From: Segetibacter sp.
GTDB taxonomy: Bacteria; Bacteroidota; Bacteroidia; Chitinophagales; Chitinophagaceae
Direction of reading: 5' to 3'
DNA length: 9,157 nucleotides
Assembly: GCA_030146445.1 (NCBI GenBank)
Contig: JASLBT010000298.1
Location: 1-9,157 of the forward strand
Part shown: piece after piece, positions 1 through 6,387 of the stretch
Layout: the number at the start of each line of letters is the position of its first letter
Numbering within the stretch: position 1 is the first letter of the stretch
Notes under the pieces: generated by a model
What the model saw: the letters and a program-made list of their open reading frames with translations, nothing else
Databases searched by the model: none
Told to the model about the DNA's origin: nothing
Made by a program: the position numbers and the translations under genes

Positions 1-2
1 AC

Positions 3-374
3 AACAGGCCCTTTGTAGAAGTGCTGCAGTTGGCTGGCCTGATCCACCAAAGTTCGGCCTCGGCGGCTGGCTCCTTTGCGGAAATGATCCTCGATCACAT
101 CTCATGTGATGTATTGTTTTTGGGTGCCGATGGTATTGATCTGGAATTTGGCATATCCATTACCAACCTAAATGAATCGAGCCTGAATAAAAAGATGATC
201 AGTATAGCGCAGCAGGTCGTGATCATGGCAGATAGTTCAAAATTCGGCAGACGTGGACTTGGCCGGATTTGCAACCTCGATATGGTGCAGGTGATCATAA
301 CCGATGATGGCGTAGCTGAGGAGATTGTAAAACAACTGGAGGAGAAAGGTATAATGGTCATTATTGCCGAATAA
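3..374 (+). CDS. DeoR/AgaR-family transcriptional regulator, C-terminal effector domain (5' end cut by window)
   Basis: This is the C-terminal part of a DeoR-type sugar-responsive repressor. The frame is open to the left edge, so the GTG at 21 is internal and not the true start; the N-terminal helix-turn-helix lies outside the window. What is visible is the DeoRC sensor fold, which in this family binds a phosphorylated sugar or related metabolite. Recognisable blocks in order are an ASAAGSFAE segment, the hydrophobic strand with LFLGADGID followed by FGISITN, a helix with NKKMI, the highly characteristic VVIMADSSKFG, and the closing VQVIITDDG strand with a short C-terminal helix. The gene ends with TAA at 372-374 and converges on the SulP gene across 77 bp in which I see no convincing terminator. 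Family assignment is firm; effector and targets cannot be read from this fragment. Confidence 0.88.
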   Translation, partial: NRPFVEVLQLAGLIHQSSASAAGSFAEMILDHISCDVLFLGADGIDLEFGISITNLNESSLNKKMISIAQQVVIMADSSKFGRRGLGRICNLDMVQVIITDDGVAEEIVKQLEEKGIMVIIAE

Positions 375-451
375 CTCGTCCCTTGCATTGATAAGAGCAA
401 TCCACGGATTAAGTTGATCAAAGCAGCACATCTGCAAAGCGAATTATCCCG

Positions 452-1987
452 CTAGTCAACAGCGACCTTGTAATACGGGTCTTCCATGATGTTAACTTCA
501 ATTACCTTATCGGCATTTGCCAGTAACTTACGACAGTCTTCGCTCAGGTGTTTCAGGTGCAGTTTCTTGTTGAGTTGGTCATACCGCGCGGTAAGTTTAT
601 TGAGTGCCTCTATGCCACTCATATCTACAACTTTGCTTTGCTGAAAGTCAACAATTACTTCGTCAGGATCGTTTGCAACGTCGAACTTCTCGTTGAATGC
701 GGCTACTGAACCAAAGAATAGCGGGCCGAAAATTTCGTAATGCTTGACGCCGTTTTCGTCAATGAACTTTTTAGCCCTGATGCGTTTGGCACTCTCCCAT
801 GCAAAAACCAATGCAGAAATAATCACGCCTATCAATACTGCAAGTGCAAGGTTATGCAGCAGGACGGTTATAGCGGCGACAAGGATTCCAACAAAAACAT
901 CGTGTCCGGGCATTTTACCAATCATCTTTATACTTGCCCATTCGAAGGTCCCGATCGCAACCATGATCATCAAACCGGTAAGTGCAGCCATAGGCAACTT
1001 TTCAACCAGGCTTGCGCCAAACATGATAAACACCAACAACATCGTTGCTGCGATAATGCCTGAAAGCCTCGCACGAGCGCCGGACGAAATGTTAATGAGG
1101 CTTTGCCCGATCATCGCACAACCGCCCATGCCCGAAAATAATCCGGTAATCATATTGGCTGCGCCCTGGGCAACCGCTTCTTTGTTGCCCCGGCCACGTG
1201 TTCCGGTAATCTCATCAATCAGGTTCAGGGTTAACAGGCTTTCGATCAAGCCCACCCCTGCTATAATGAGTGCGTACGGGAAAATGACCGACAGCGTATC
1301 GAAGTTCAACGGTACTTCAGGGATATGAAAAGGCGGGAATCCGCCTTGTATAGAGGCGATGTCACCAACTGTTTTGGTATCGATATTAAAGCCAATAACA
1401 ACGGCAGAAACAACCAGGATGGCTGTAAGTGATGCAGGTACCACTTTAGTAAGTTTTGGTAAACCCCAGATGATGAGCATTGTGAGCAGTACCAGCCCCA
1501 GCATCAGGTAGAGCTGCCCACCTTGCATCCACTGGGAAACGCCGGCAGCATCGCTGATCTTGAATTGGTCGAGTTGCGCGATAAAGATCACCATCGCCAG
1601 CCCATTAACAAAGCCGAACATTACAGGGTGCGGAACAAGCCTGATAAATTTTCCAAGCCGCAACAGCCCGGCCACAGCCTGGATTAGCCCGGCAAGCACC
1701 ACTGCGGCAAATATGTATTCGACACCATGAGATTTTGCCAGTGCTACTATGACGACCGCAACTGCGCCGGTGGCGCCCGATATCATGCCCGGGCGACCAC
1801 CAAATATCGAGGTTATCAATCCCATGCTAAAGGCGGCATACAGCCCGGTAAGTGGTGAGAGGCCCGCTATCAATGCGAATGCAATGGCTTCAGGTATCAA
1901 AGCAAGAGCAACGGTAAGCCCGGATAGGATTTCCGTTTTGTAATTTACTTTTTGCGTCAGATCAAATAAGTTCAAATATTGCTTCAT
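452..1987 (-). CDS. SulP (SLC26-like) inorganic anion transporter with C-terminal STAS domain
   Basis: A full-length 511-residue inner-membrane anion permease of the SulP/SLC26 family. Residues 1-400 are almost entirely hydrophobic helices. The family signature sits near the N-terminus (IPEAIAFALIAGLSPLTGLY at 31-50, then RPGMISGATGA at 65-75). The central block around 249-310 (TLNLIDEIT, AQGAAN, GGCAMIGQS, SSGARARLSG) is typical of bacterial SulP proteins. Residues about 415-505 form a cytoplasmic STAS domain, with DMSG at 455-458 at the position of the SpoIIAA phospho-acceptor loop. The family moves sulfate, bicarbonate or dicarboxylates; no neighbour (no sulfate-assimilation gene, no carbonic anhydrase) fixes the substrate, so I leave it open. 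ATG at 1987 gives the family-typical start; the upstream bases show no Shine-Dalgarno. It faces the DeoR fragment and is transcribed away from the gene-poor stretch at 1988-2578. Confidence 0.93.
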   Translation of the reverse strand: MKQYLNLFDLTQKVNYKTEILSGLTVALALIPEAIAFALIAGLSPLTGLYAAFSMGLITSIFGGRPGMISGATGAVAVVIVALAKSHGVEYIFAAVVLAGLIQAVAGLLRLGKFIRLVPHPVMFGFVNGLAMVIFIAQLDQFKISDAAGVSQWMQGGQLYLMLGLVLLTMLIIWGLPKLTKVVPASLTAILVVSAVVIGFNIDTKTVGDIASIQGGFPPFHIPEVPLNFDTLSVIFPYALIIAGVGLIESLLTLNLIDEITGTRGRGNKEAVAQGAANMITGLFSGMGGCAMIGQSLINISSGARARLSGIIAATMLLVFIMFGASLVEKLPMAALTGLMIMVAIGTFEWASIKMIGKMPGHDVFVGILVAAITVLLHNLALAVLIGVIISALVFAWESAKRIRAKKFIDENGVKHYEIFGPLFFGSVAAFNEKFDVANDPDEVIVDFQQSKVVDMSGIEALNKLTARYDQLNKKLHLKHLSEDCRKLLANADKVIEVNIMEDPYYKVAVD

Positions 1988-2042
1988 TAAGACAATTTGG
2001 AAGTGGTCAATGGGGAAAGCATGCGTTAAACAAACAGCAATG

Positions 2043-2232
2043 GTACGTCAAGGCGGAAAAGCCGATACTCAAGGTGGAGTAACCGAAGAAGGTAATATGA
2101 TGTTGCTATTTTTCATTAAGGGTGCAAACCTAGTAAAAACGGACAAGAAAACGCACAGGCCCGTGAGAGGAGGGTATTCGGCAGTCGACCCCGGCTATCT
2201 GTCAATGCCTAAAGAAAGTTGCAAGGCCGGGT
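2043..2232 (+). ncRNA. candidate structured RNA with a possible H-type pseudoknot
   Basis: The strongest element is a stem: GGTATT (2173-2178) pairs with AATGCC (2204-2209), then after one bulged C, GGCAG (2180-2184) pairs with CTGTC (2199-2203). It includes two G-U pairs (2175/2207 and 2181/2202) that pair only in plus-strand RNA. Its 14-nt loop contains CCCGGC (2190-2195), exactly complementary to GCCGGG at 2226-2231, so an H-type pseudoknot is possible. Upstream lie two small hairpins: GGC(2052-2054)/GCC(2061-2063), and TACTC(2066-2070)/GAGTA(2077-2081). I do not recognise the family; a degraded group II intron segment, a regulatory leader or chance are all possible. The boundaries are my estimate. 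Confidence 0.3.
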
Positions 2233-2263
2233 GGTATTAGGTATTAAGGTATTAAGGTATTGA
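2233..2263. repeat. short tandem repeat, unit GGTATTAA, about four copies
   Basis: Copies begin at 2233 (GGTATTA), 2240 and 2248 (both GGTATTAA) and 2256 (GGTATTGA), with a decayed GGTTGA following at 2264. The unit is 8 bp with one 7-bp copy, so the tract can change length by slippage. It begins right after the candidate pseudoknot and is not part of any gene I accept. Confidence 0.7.
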
Positions 2264-2306
2264 GGTTGAAGCGCGTTAGCGATTTGGCATTAAGGGATAG
2301 GGACAA

Positions 2307-2337
2307 ATTGCAATACTTTTCCTGTAAGAATTGCAGT
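2307..2337. repeat. imperfect hairpin / inverted repeat in intergenic DNA
   Basis: GCAAT (2310-2314) pairs with ATTGC (2330-2334); after one A-A mismatch, CTT (2316-2318) pairs with AAG (2326-2328), leaving a 7-nt loop. Three more outer pairs, one of them G-U, are possible. The two arms also form a near direct repeat (AATTGCAATACT at 2306-2317, AATTGCAGTATT at 2329-2340, two mismatches, 23 bp apart). No T-run follows, so it is not an intrinsic terminator. An operator or chance structure is equally possible. Confidence 0.35.
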
Positions 2338-2578
2338 ATTTGAATAAATGTTCAAGCTTTGAACGGTTAATCAAATCGAATGAGTTAGCTATGGCAGCCG
2401 AACAGACATCAGTTCACCCCGGGTTTAGGCAAATAGTAATTGTCGAAAGTGGCTTTTTTTATTGTTCGAAAAAGGAAGGGTACGAGTTAAAAAGTACAGC
2501 AATGTAACAAACTGCTGCTACAAACGGACAGCTTAAATTGGATAAGACGGAAAGCCCAATAAAACAAAAATTGCGGTA

Positions 2579-3031
2579 ATGATCACGCTTAAAAGAACGG
2601 ATTCAACTTGTCCCGATTTTATTGGACTGATAAAACAGCTTGATGCCGACCTCGCAAAACGCGACGGTGAGGATCATTTGTTTTATGCGAAATTTAATAA
2701 CGTTGATCGGATAAAACACGTCATTGTTGCTTACCTCAATGAAGTGCCTGTTGGCTGTGGTGCGATAAAAGAATTCGATGGCGGGACTATGGAGGTTAAA
2801 CGCATGTATACCCTGCCGGAGACACGGGCGAAAGGGATAGCTACCCTGGTGTTAACCGCTTTGGAGCAATGGGCCAGGGAACTGCAGTACCGGCACTGTG
2901 TTTTAGAGACCGGAAAGCGGCAGCCAGAAGCAATCAGGCTGTACGAGAAAAATGGGTATACTATTATCGAAAACTATGGTCAGTATGCAGGAATTGAAAA
3001 CAGCGTTTGTTTTCAAAAAAAACTCGGATAG
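2579..3031 (+). CDS. GNAT-family N-acetyltransferase
   Basis: A 150-residue single-domain GNAT acetyltransferase, predicted cytoplasmic, transferring acetyl from acetyl-CoA to an amine on an unknown small molecule or protein. The acetyl-CoA pyrophosphate-binding motif A is clear: the strand MEVKRMYTLP (71-80) followed by R83-A-K-G-I-A88, which fits the family pattern Arg/Gln-x-x-Gly-x-Gly/Ala. Motif B follows at about 118-130, with AIRLYEKNGY, the usual fingerprint that places a Tyr near the active site. Length is normal for the family. ATG at 2579 is preceded by an A-rich segment and no Shine-Dalgarno, as is common in Bacteroidota. The gene stands alone: a 591-bp gap upstream, a 328-bp gap downstream, and the next gene on the opposite strand. 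Only a weak 4-bp hairpin (3040-3053) follows the stop. Confidence 0.92.
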   Translation: MITLKRTDSTCPDFIGLIKQLDADLAKRDGEDHLFYAKFNNVDRIKHVIVAYLNEVPVGCGAIKEFDGGTMEVKRMYTLPETRAKGIATLVLTALEQWARELQYRHCVLETGKRQPEAIRLYEKNGYTIIENYGQYAGIENSVCFQKKLG

Positions 3032-3359
3032 GGCAATGTTTGCTTGCAGGCAACCAAAATCCCCTGTTTCCTGAATGCTGCTAACGTGCCCGTCAATCAT
3101 CAACTATGGACAGGCGTTAGACAAGATGCTCCGTGCAGGATGCTCGTAGGTAGAATACCGGCAGCCTTTCAATCTCATCAATGCCATGACCTGCTCACTA
3201 TGATGTTTGTAGGTGTGCCCCGTTCCTATACGGCAGGTAACTATATACCGGCAACCAGCGGATCTTTTAGTTTATTTCTGCTGGAGCAAAGCATTTGCAT
3301 GCGTATGCACTGATCCACTAATGCAGAAATTCTTTGTAAGCTGGAGGGCTCGCATTGCA
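3032..3359. other. 328-bp convergent intergenic region, nothing convincing
   Basis: This is the 3' flank of both the GNAT gene (+) and the channel gene (-). A plus-strand frame of 89 codons (3044-3313) exists but has no domain, an odd composition and no start context, so I reject it. Small elements only: a 5-bp hairpin TGCAT/ATGCA at 3296-3309 with loop GCGT, and the nonamer ATACCGGCA present twice (3155-3163 and 3245-3253). No clear intrinsic terminator for either gene. Confidence 0.5.
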
Positions 3360-4166
3360 TCAACCTTTCCCCCTTTCAATCTCTCCTTTTAGCTGCTGGA
3401 CTGACCTGGTAAGTTTTACGATTTCCGTCTTGAGTTCCAGCACATCCTTACTTCCAGCTACGGGTGCATTTTTCTCTTCAGCATCCCGGCCGATAAAGAA
3501 AGTAGCAAAGGTGGCAGTAACATAACCGAAAATGGTATAGCCGAAAATAGCGATCAGCAAAGCAAGTCCCCTGCCCTCCGGGGTTGCCGGATTGAACTCA
3601 TTGCCGGCCGTTATCACCCGCATTGCCGTCCACCATAACGCCATACCATAACTGTCGAAGCCAGGGTTTGGCCGTTCGAGCGCGTACATACCGGCTGCTC
3701 CGGCAAAGGTTACAATAAGCGTAATTGTAAGCACATAGCCGAATGCCCTCCGTTGCATTGTTCTGCCGAGGCTGTTCATACTTCTATTCAGGGATGAAAC
3801 AATCCGAACAAGCCTGATCCCCCTTAGTCCCCTGAGTAAACGGACAAACCTGAAAACGCGAACGACTCTTATCGCTGGAATTAGAAGCGAAATAGCCGTT
3901 AACCAGTTCTTCTTGAAATAGCGGAGCTTGTCTGGCGACAGAATGAGTTTAACAACGAAATCAATGATGAAAACGATCCAGATCGTCAGGCTAAGGTACT
4001 CAAGCGGCTTATTTAAACCCCAAACCAGTTCAATTACGAGCAATACCAGCCAGGCAAAGCCCAGGAAAATCATCGGGCCCTCCAGCAACTTATCGATCGA
4101 GGTAAGCAACCGCCGGCGTTCATTCATCAATTGATTTCTCATGAGGGAGGTTTTTTCAAACGGCAT
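3360..4166 (-). CDS. voltage-gated-type six-helix ion channel with non-canonical selectivity filter
   Basis: A 268-residue inner-membrane channel subunit of the voltage-gated cation channel superfamily. S1 is about 31-50 and S2 about 56-76, with D69 and K73 where Kv channels carry Glu and Arg. S3 (about 87-97) runs almost directly into S4, whose arginines 100, 103, 106, 109, 112, 115, 118 and 121 are spaced exactly three apart. S5 is about 143-162, the pore helix with WW at 178-179 follows, and S6 is about 200-226. The filter reads T186-A-G-N-E-F191 instead of TVGYGD, so K+ selectivity should not be assumed. The tail (240-264) has heptad-like spacing suggesting a coiled coil, which would fit tetramer assembly. 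The start is fixed by TAA immediately before ATG at 4166. It lies 111 bp downstream of the GH15 gene on the same strand and may be cotranscribed. Confidence 0.85.
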   Translation of the reverse strand: MPFEKTSLMRNQLMNERRRLLTSIDKLLEGPMIFLGFAWLVLLVIELVWGLNKPLEYLSLTIWIVFIIDFVVKLILSPDKLRYFKKNWLTAISLLIPAIRVVRVFRFVRLLRGLRGIRLVRIVSSLNRSMNSLGRTMQRRAFGYVLTITLIVTFAGAAGMYALERPNPGFDSYGMALWWTAMRVITAGNEFNPATPEGRGLALLIAIFGYTIFGYVTATFATFFIGRDAEEKNAPVAGSKDVLELKTEIVKLTRSVQQLKGEIERGKG

Positions 4167-4205
4167 TTATGTGCGGCGCAGATCACAGCTATCCGGCAAA
4201 TTCAT
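4167..4205 (-). CDS. 12-codon micro-ORF abutting the channel start
   Basis: ATG at 4205-4203 overlaps the stop of the preceding micro-ORF in an ATGA arrangement. The frame runs 12 codons (MNLPDSCDLRRT) to TAA at 4169-4167, directly touching the channel's ATG at 4166. Such a chain permits ribosome hand-over to the channel gene. There is no homology evidence and such short frames arise easily by chance; the argument is position only. Confidence 0.2.
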   Translation of the reverse strand: MNLPDSCDLRRT

Positions 4206-4215
4206 CCTGCCGGAT
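4191..4215 (-). repeat. perfect 8-bp inverted repeat with 9-nt loop
   Basis: ATCCGGCA (4191-4198) and TGCCGGAT (4208-4215) are exact complements around a 9-nt loop. In minus-strand RNA the loop reads GGATGAATT and so contains the overlapping stop and start (ATGA) of the two micro-ORFs. No T-run follows on the minus strand, so it is not a classic terminator. Confidence 0.6.
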
Positions 4216-4255
4216 CGATCAAAAAAACAGCTGACTGTTTTAGAATGGAAAGCAT
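4202..4255 (-). CDS. 17-codon micro-ORF (possible leader peptide) upstream of the channel
   Basis: ATG at 4255-4253 lies three bases after a perfect AGGAGG (4264-4259), notable because strong Shine-Dalgarno sequences are uncommon in this phylum; the spacing is shorter than optimal. The frame encodes 17 residues (MLSILKQSAVFLIDPAG) and stops at TGA 4204-4202. It spans the T-rich hairpin at 4221-4241, the geometry expected if translation were to influence that hairpin. It has no run of a single amino-acid codon such as classic attenuation leaders show. It may equally be a chance frame. Confidence 0.25.
   Translation of the reverse strand: MLSILKQSAVFLIDPAG
4221..4241 (-). terminator. candidate intrinsic terminator or attenuator after GH15
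   Basis: Read on the minus strand, AAAACAG and CTGTTTT pair perfectly (7 bp, loop TCAG), and the 3' arm continues into a run of seven T in total. The stem has only two GC pairs, so it would be weak alone. It lies 37 bp after the GH15 stop and 55 bp before the channel start, so it could end GH15 transcripts partially or act as an attenuator. Confidence 0.38.
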
Positions 4256-4258
4256 CGA

Positions 4259-4264
4259 CCTCCT
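4259..4264 (-). promoter_or_regulatory. perfect Shine-Dalgarno AGGAGG in the GH15-channel spacer
   Basis: AGGAGG reads on the minus strand 14 bp after the GH15 stop and three bases before the ATG at 4255. It is about 92 bases from the channel ATG, too far to serve it directly. None of the other genes here shows such a sequence at its start. Confidence 0.4.
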
Positions 4265-4277
4265 AAATTGCTGCTGT

Positions 4278-6104
4278 TTAAAAACCGTTTACATTTTTGT
4301 TGCGCTTATTGTCTAACTGCCTGTTTAGGTTGTAAGCGGCGCTGATCAAGCCAAGATGGGTAAACGCCTGGGGGAAATTACCGAGGTGCTCGCCCTGGAA
4401 ACCCAGTTGTTCGGAATACAGCCCGAGGTGATTTGCATAACCCAACATCTTTTCGAAAAAGAACCTTGCTTTTTCCAGTTGACCAGATCGCGATAAACAT
4501 TCGACATACCAAAAGGTACACATCGAAAATGTTCCTTCGTGACTCACAAACCCATCAGCCGCTGCTTTATCGTGGCGATAACGGTATACTAATGAGTCAG
4601 ACACCAGTTCGTGTTCAATTCTTGCCATAGTCGACAGCCAACGCGGATCTCTGGGACTGATAAAACGCACCAGCGGCATCAGCAATGTCGCTGCATCAAC
4701 AGTAGCGGCACCACGATATTGTACGAATGCCTTGGTCTCTTCGTCCCAGAAATCAGTGTAGATGCTGTTGAATATGGTGTCGCGTTCTTTTCTCCATCTC
4801 TCGTTATGCGGGAATGATCTTACTTCTGCTATCTTGATCGCCCTGTCGAATGCCACCCAACACAACAGGCGGGAATACAAAAAGTCTTTCCGTCCACCCC
4901 TTACTTCCCAAATGCCTTCATCAGGTTGGTTCCAGTTTTCGCTCAGCCAGTTGATATGCTGTTCCAGGTCTTTCCAAAAGTCGTACGAAATAGGCTCGCC
5001 ATATTTATTGTACAGGTAAACTGAGTCCATCAATTCACCATATATGTCGAGCTGCAATTGTCCATAAGCGTCATTTCCCACCCTTACCGGTGCCGACCCT
5101 TTATAACCTTCGAGGTGGTCGAGTGTAAACTCCTCTAATTGCCTGTGCCCATCAATAGAATACATGATCCCTAACCTGTTTTCGCCTTTTATGTCGCGGC
5201 ACAATTTCTCCACCCAGTGCATGAACGCACCTGCTTCTTTGGTGTATCCCAGCCGGATTAACGCATAGATGGAGAACGATGCGTCCCGGATCCAGGTATA
5301 ACGGTAATCAAAGTTCCTCGCACCGCCTATACTTTCGGGTAAGCTAAAAGTAGCAGCGGCTACGATTGAACCATGACTATGAGAGGTTAATAGTTTCAGT
5401 ACCAGCGCCGACCTGTGGACGATTTCCAACCACCTCCCTGAGTACGTAGACTGGGCGATCCAGTTCTTCCAATAGTCAACAGTCTGAAACAAGCTTTCCG
5501 TAACAAAGGAGTTAAAGTCTCTCTCATCCGGGTAATGCCTTTCTATGTGTTCAAGCAGGAAGTCGGCCGTTTCAGTTGGCAGTAAAGAAAAGCGGGCTAC
5601 AACGTCGCTCCCAACTATGGTCAGGGGAACTGAACTGGTCAACCTCAGTACGGTTCCATCCTCGCCGTCGCTGGTGAATATCGCCTGGTTATCCTTTATC
5701 AACTGAACAGTATGAGTACTCTTTGCGTAGTTGAAGCGCGGCATACACTTCATCACGTAATGCACTTCGCCCCGAATGGTTGTAACCCGCCGGATCAATT
5801 CCTTGCCTTCAAACAGTTCTTCCACCGGCATAAAATCGGTAACCTCACTTACCCCGTCGGGAGATAAAAACCTGGTCAGGAGAACATTGGTATCTGGTAG
5901 ATACAACTGCTTGGTTTTTTGCTCCGTGAATATCGGGTTCACCTGGAAGCGACCACCTTTTTCCTGGTCCAGCAAAGCAGCAAATATGCTCGGAGAGTCA
6001 AAGTTAGGAAAGCACATATAATCTATCGAGCCATCCAGTCCGACCAGCGCCACCGTATTCAGGTCGCCGATAATTCCATAATTCTCAATTGGCTGATAGC
6101 CCAT
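4278..6104 (-). CDS. GH15 family glycoside hydrolase (glucoamylase/trehalase-like)
   Basis: A full-length 608-residue hydrolase of the bacterial GH15 type, which releases glucose from alpha-glucans or trehalose by inversion. Residues 1 to about 210 form the N-terminal beta-sandwich domain, opening with the typical YQPIENYGIIGDLNTVALVG (3-22) and GSIDYMCFPNFDSPSIFA. The (alpha/alpha)6 barrel spans about 215-600, with NFDYRYTWIRDASF (264-277) and LDHLEGYKGSAPVRVGN (328-344). The expected catalytic acid is E400 in GIWEVRGG, and the expected base is E565 in LYSEQ; both are present. There is no signal peptide, so it should act in the cytoplasm on glycogen-like or imported sugars. Glucoamylase and trehalase activities cannot be separated by eye, and no trehalose or glycogen genes are adjacent. 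It is divergent from the AI-2E gene (283 bp) and precedes the channel gene on the same strand. Confidence 0.93.
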   Translation of the reverse strand: MGYQPIENYGIIGDLNTVALVGLDGSIDYMCFPNFDSPSIFAALLDQEKGGRFQVNPIFTEQKTKQLYLPDTNVLLTRFLSPDGVSEVTDFMPVEELFEGKELIRRVTTIRGEVHYVMKCMPRFNYAKSTHTVQLIKDNQAIFTSDGEDGTVLRLTSSVPLTIVGSDVVARFSLLPTETADFLLEHIERHYPDERDFNSFVTESLFQTVDYWKNWIAQSTYSGRWLEIVHRSALVLKLLTSHSHGSIVAAATFSLPESIGGARNFDYRYTWIRDASFSIYALIRLGYTKEAGAFMHWVEKLCRDIKGENRLGIMYSIDGHRQLEEFTLDHLEGYKGSAPVRVGNDAYGQLQLDIYGELMDSVYLYNKYGEPISYDFWKDLEQHINWLSENWNQPDEGIWEVRGGRKDFLYSRLLCWVAFDRAIKIAEVRSFPHNERWRKERDTIFNSIYTDFWDEETKAFVQYRGAATVDAATLLMPLVRFISPRDPRWLSTMARIEHELVSDSLVYRYRHDKAAADGFVSHEGTFSMCTFWYVECLSRSGQLEKARFFFEKMLGYANHLGLYSEQLGFQGEHLGNFPQAFTHLGLISAAYNLNRQLDNKRNKNVNGF

Positions 6105-6387
6105 AGTTTATTGTTTGTAGGGTAGGTACAATTTGCATTCCATTCCATATATCAGAACAACGTTGCGGGGAGTTGAGCACACCGCAATAACGGTGGTACT
6201 GAACAGCATACTGCAAACCAGGGTGATGGTGCGCAGTTTTCTGAGTTTGTCATACGAACGTTACTGTCCGGCGTGGAACAGCTATTGCAGATTTAAGAAC
6301 GAATGTTGAACACTGGCATTCAAAAGCTCGGAAACTATACCTCAGAGCAGTAAGCCATTAGTCAACCAATTTAAAAAAAGAACAACG
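6105..6387. other. 283-bp divergent promoter region between GH15 and AI-2E genes
   Basis: It must hold the promoters of both divergent genes, but no stretch matches the Bacteroidota promoter consensus well on either strand. Visible elements are an inverted repeat CACCG/CGGTG (listed separately), an 8-bp palindrome CAACGTTG (6158-6165) and an A-rich segment directly before the AI-2E start. No gene is supported. Confidence 0.5.
6178..6195. promoter_or_regulatory. inverted repeat CACACCG-N6-CGGTG, possible operator upstream of GH15
   Basis: CACCG (6180-6184) and CGGTG (6191-6195) are complementary around CAATAA, 76-91 bp upstream of the GH15 start. A closely similar element (CACACCG-N8-CGGTG) stands upstream of the GH125 gene at a comparable distance. 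Five-base arms are short enough to be coincidental. Confidence 0.28.

Larger units (their letters stand above)
1988..2578. other. 591-bp gene-poor stretch between SulP and GNAT genes
   Basis: This stretch lies between two divergent genes and should hold both promoters, but I find no clear match to the Bacteroidota TTTG / TAnnTTTG promoter on either strand. It contains a 76-codon plus-strand frame (2010-2240) with no recognisable domain and low-complexity basic composition, which I do not call as a gene. Within it lie short hairpins and a stronger stem-loop (listed separately), then a GGTATTAA tandem repeat and a second hairpin at 2307-2337. From about 2345 to 2578 I see only AT-rich spacer leading to the A-rich region before the GNAT start. 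Confidence 0.6.

Noticed and set aside
744..1328. 194-codon plus-strand open frame inside the SulP gene
   Set aside because: Antisense to a clearly conserved transporter; its translation is low-complexity with no domain, as expected for a shadow of a codon-biased gene.
2010..2240. 76-codon plus-strand frame in the gene-poor stretch
   Set aside because: No recognisable domain, no conserved-looking core, and it covers sequence with RNA-like pairing; I treat it as non-coding.
3044..3313. 89-codon plus-strand frame between GNAT and channel
   Set aside because: No domain, scattered Cys/His/Met composition, no start-site context, and it sits in the space between two convergent genes.
4131..4316. 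61-codon plus-strand frame across the GH15-channel spacer
   Set aside because: Antisense to both flanking gene ends and without features; the same bases are better explained by the hairpins.
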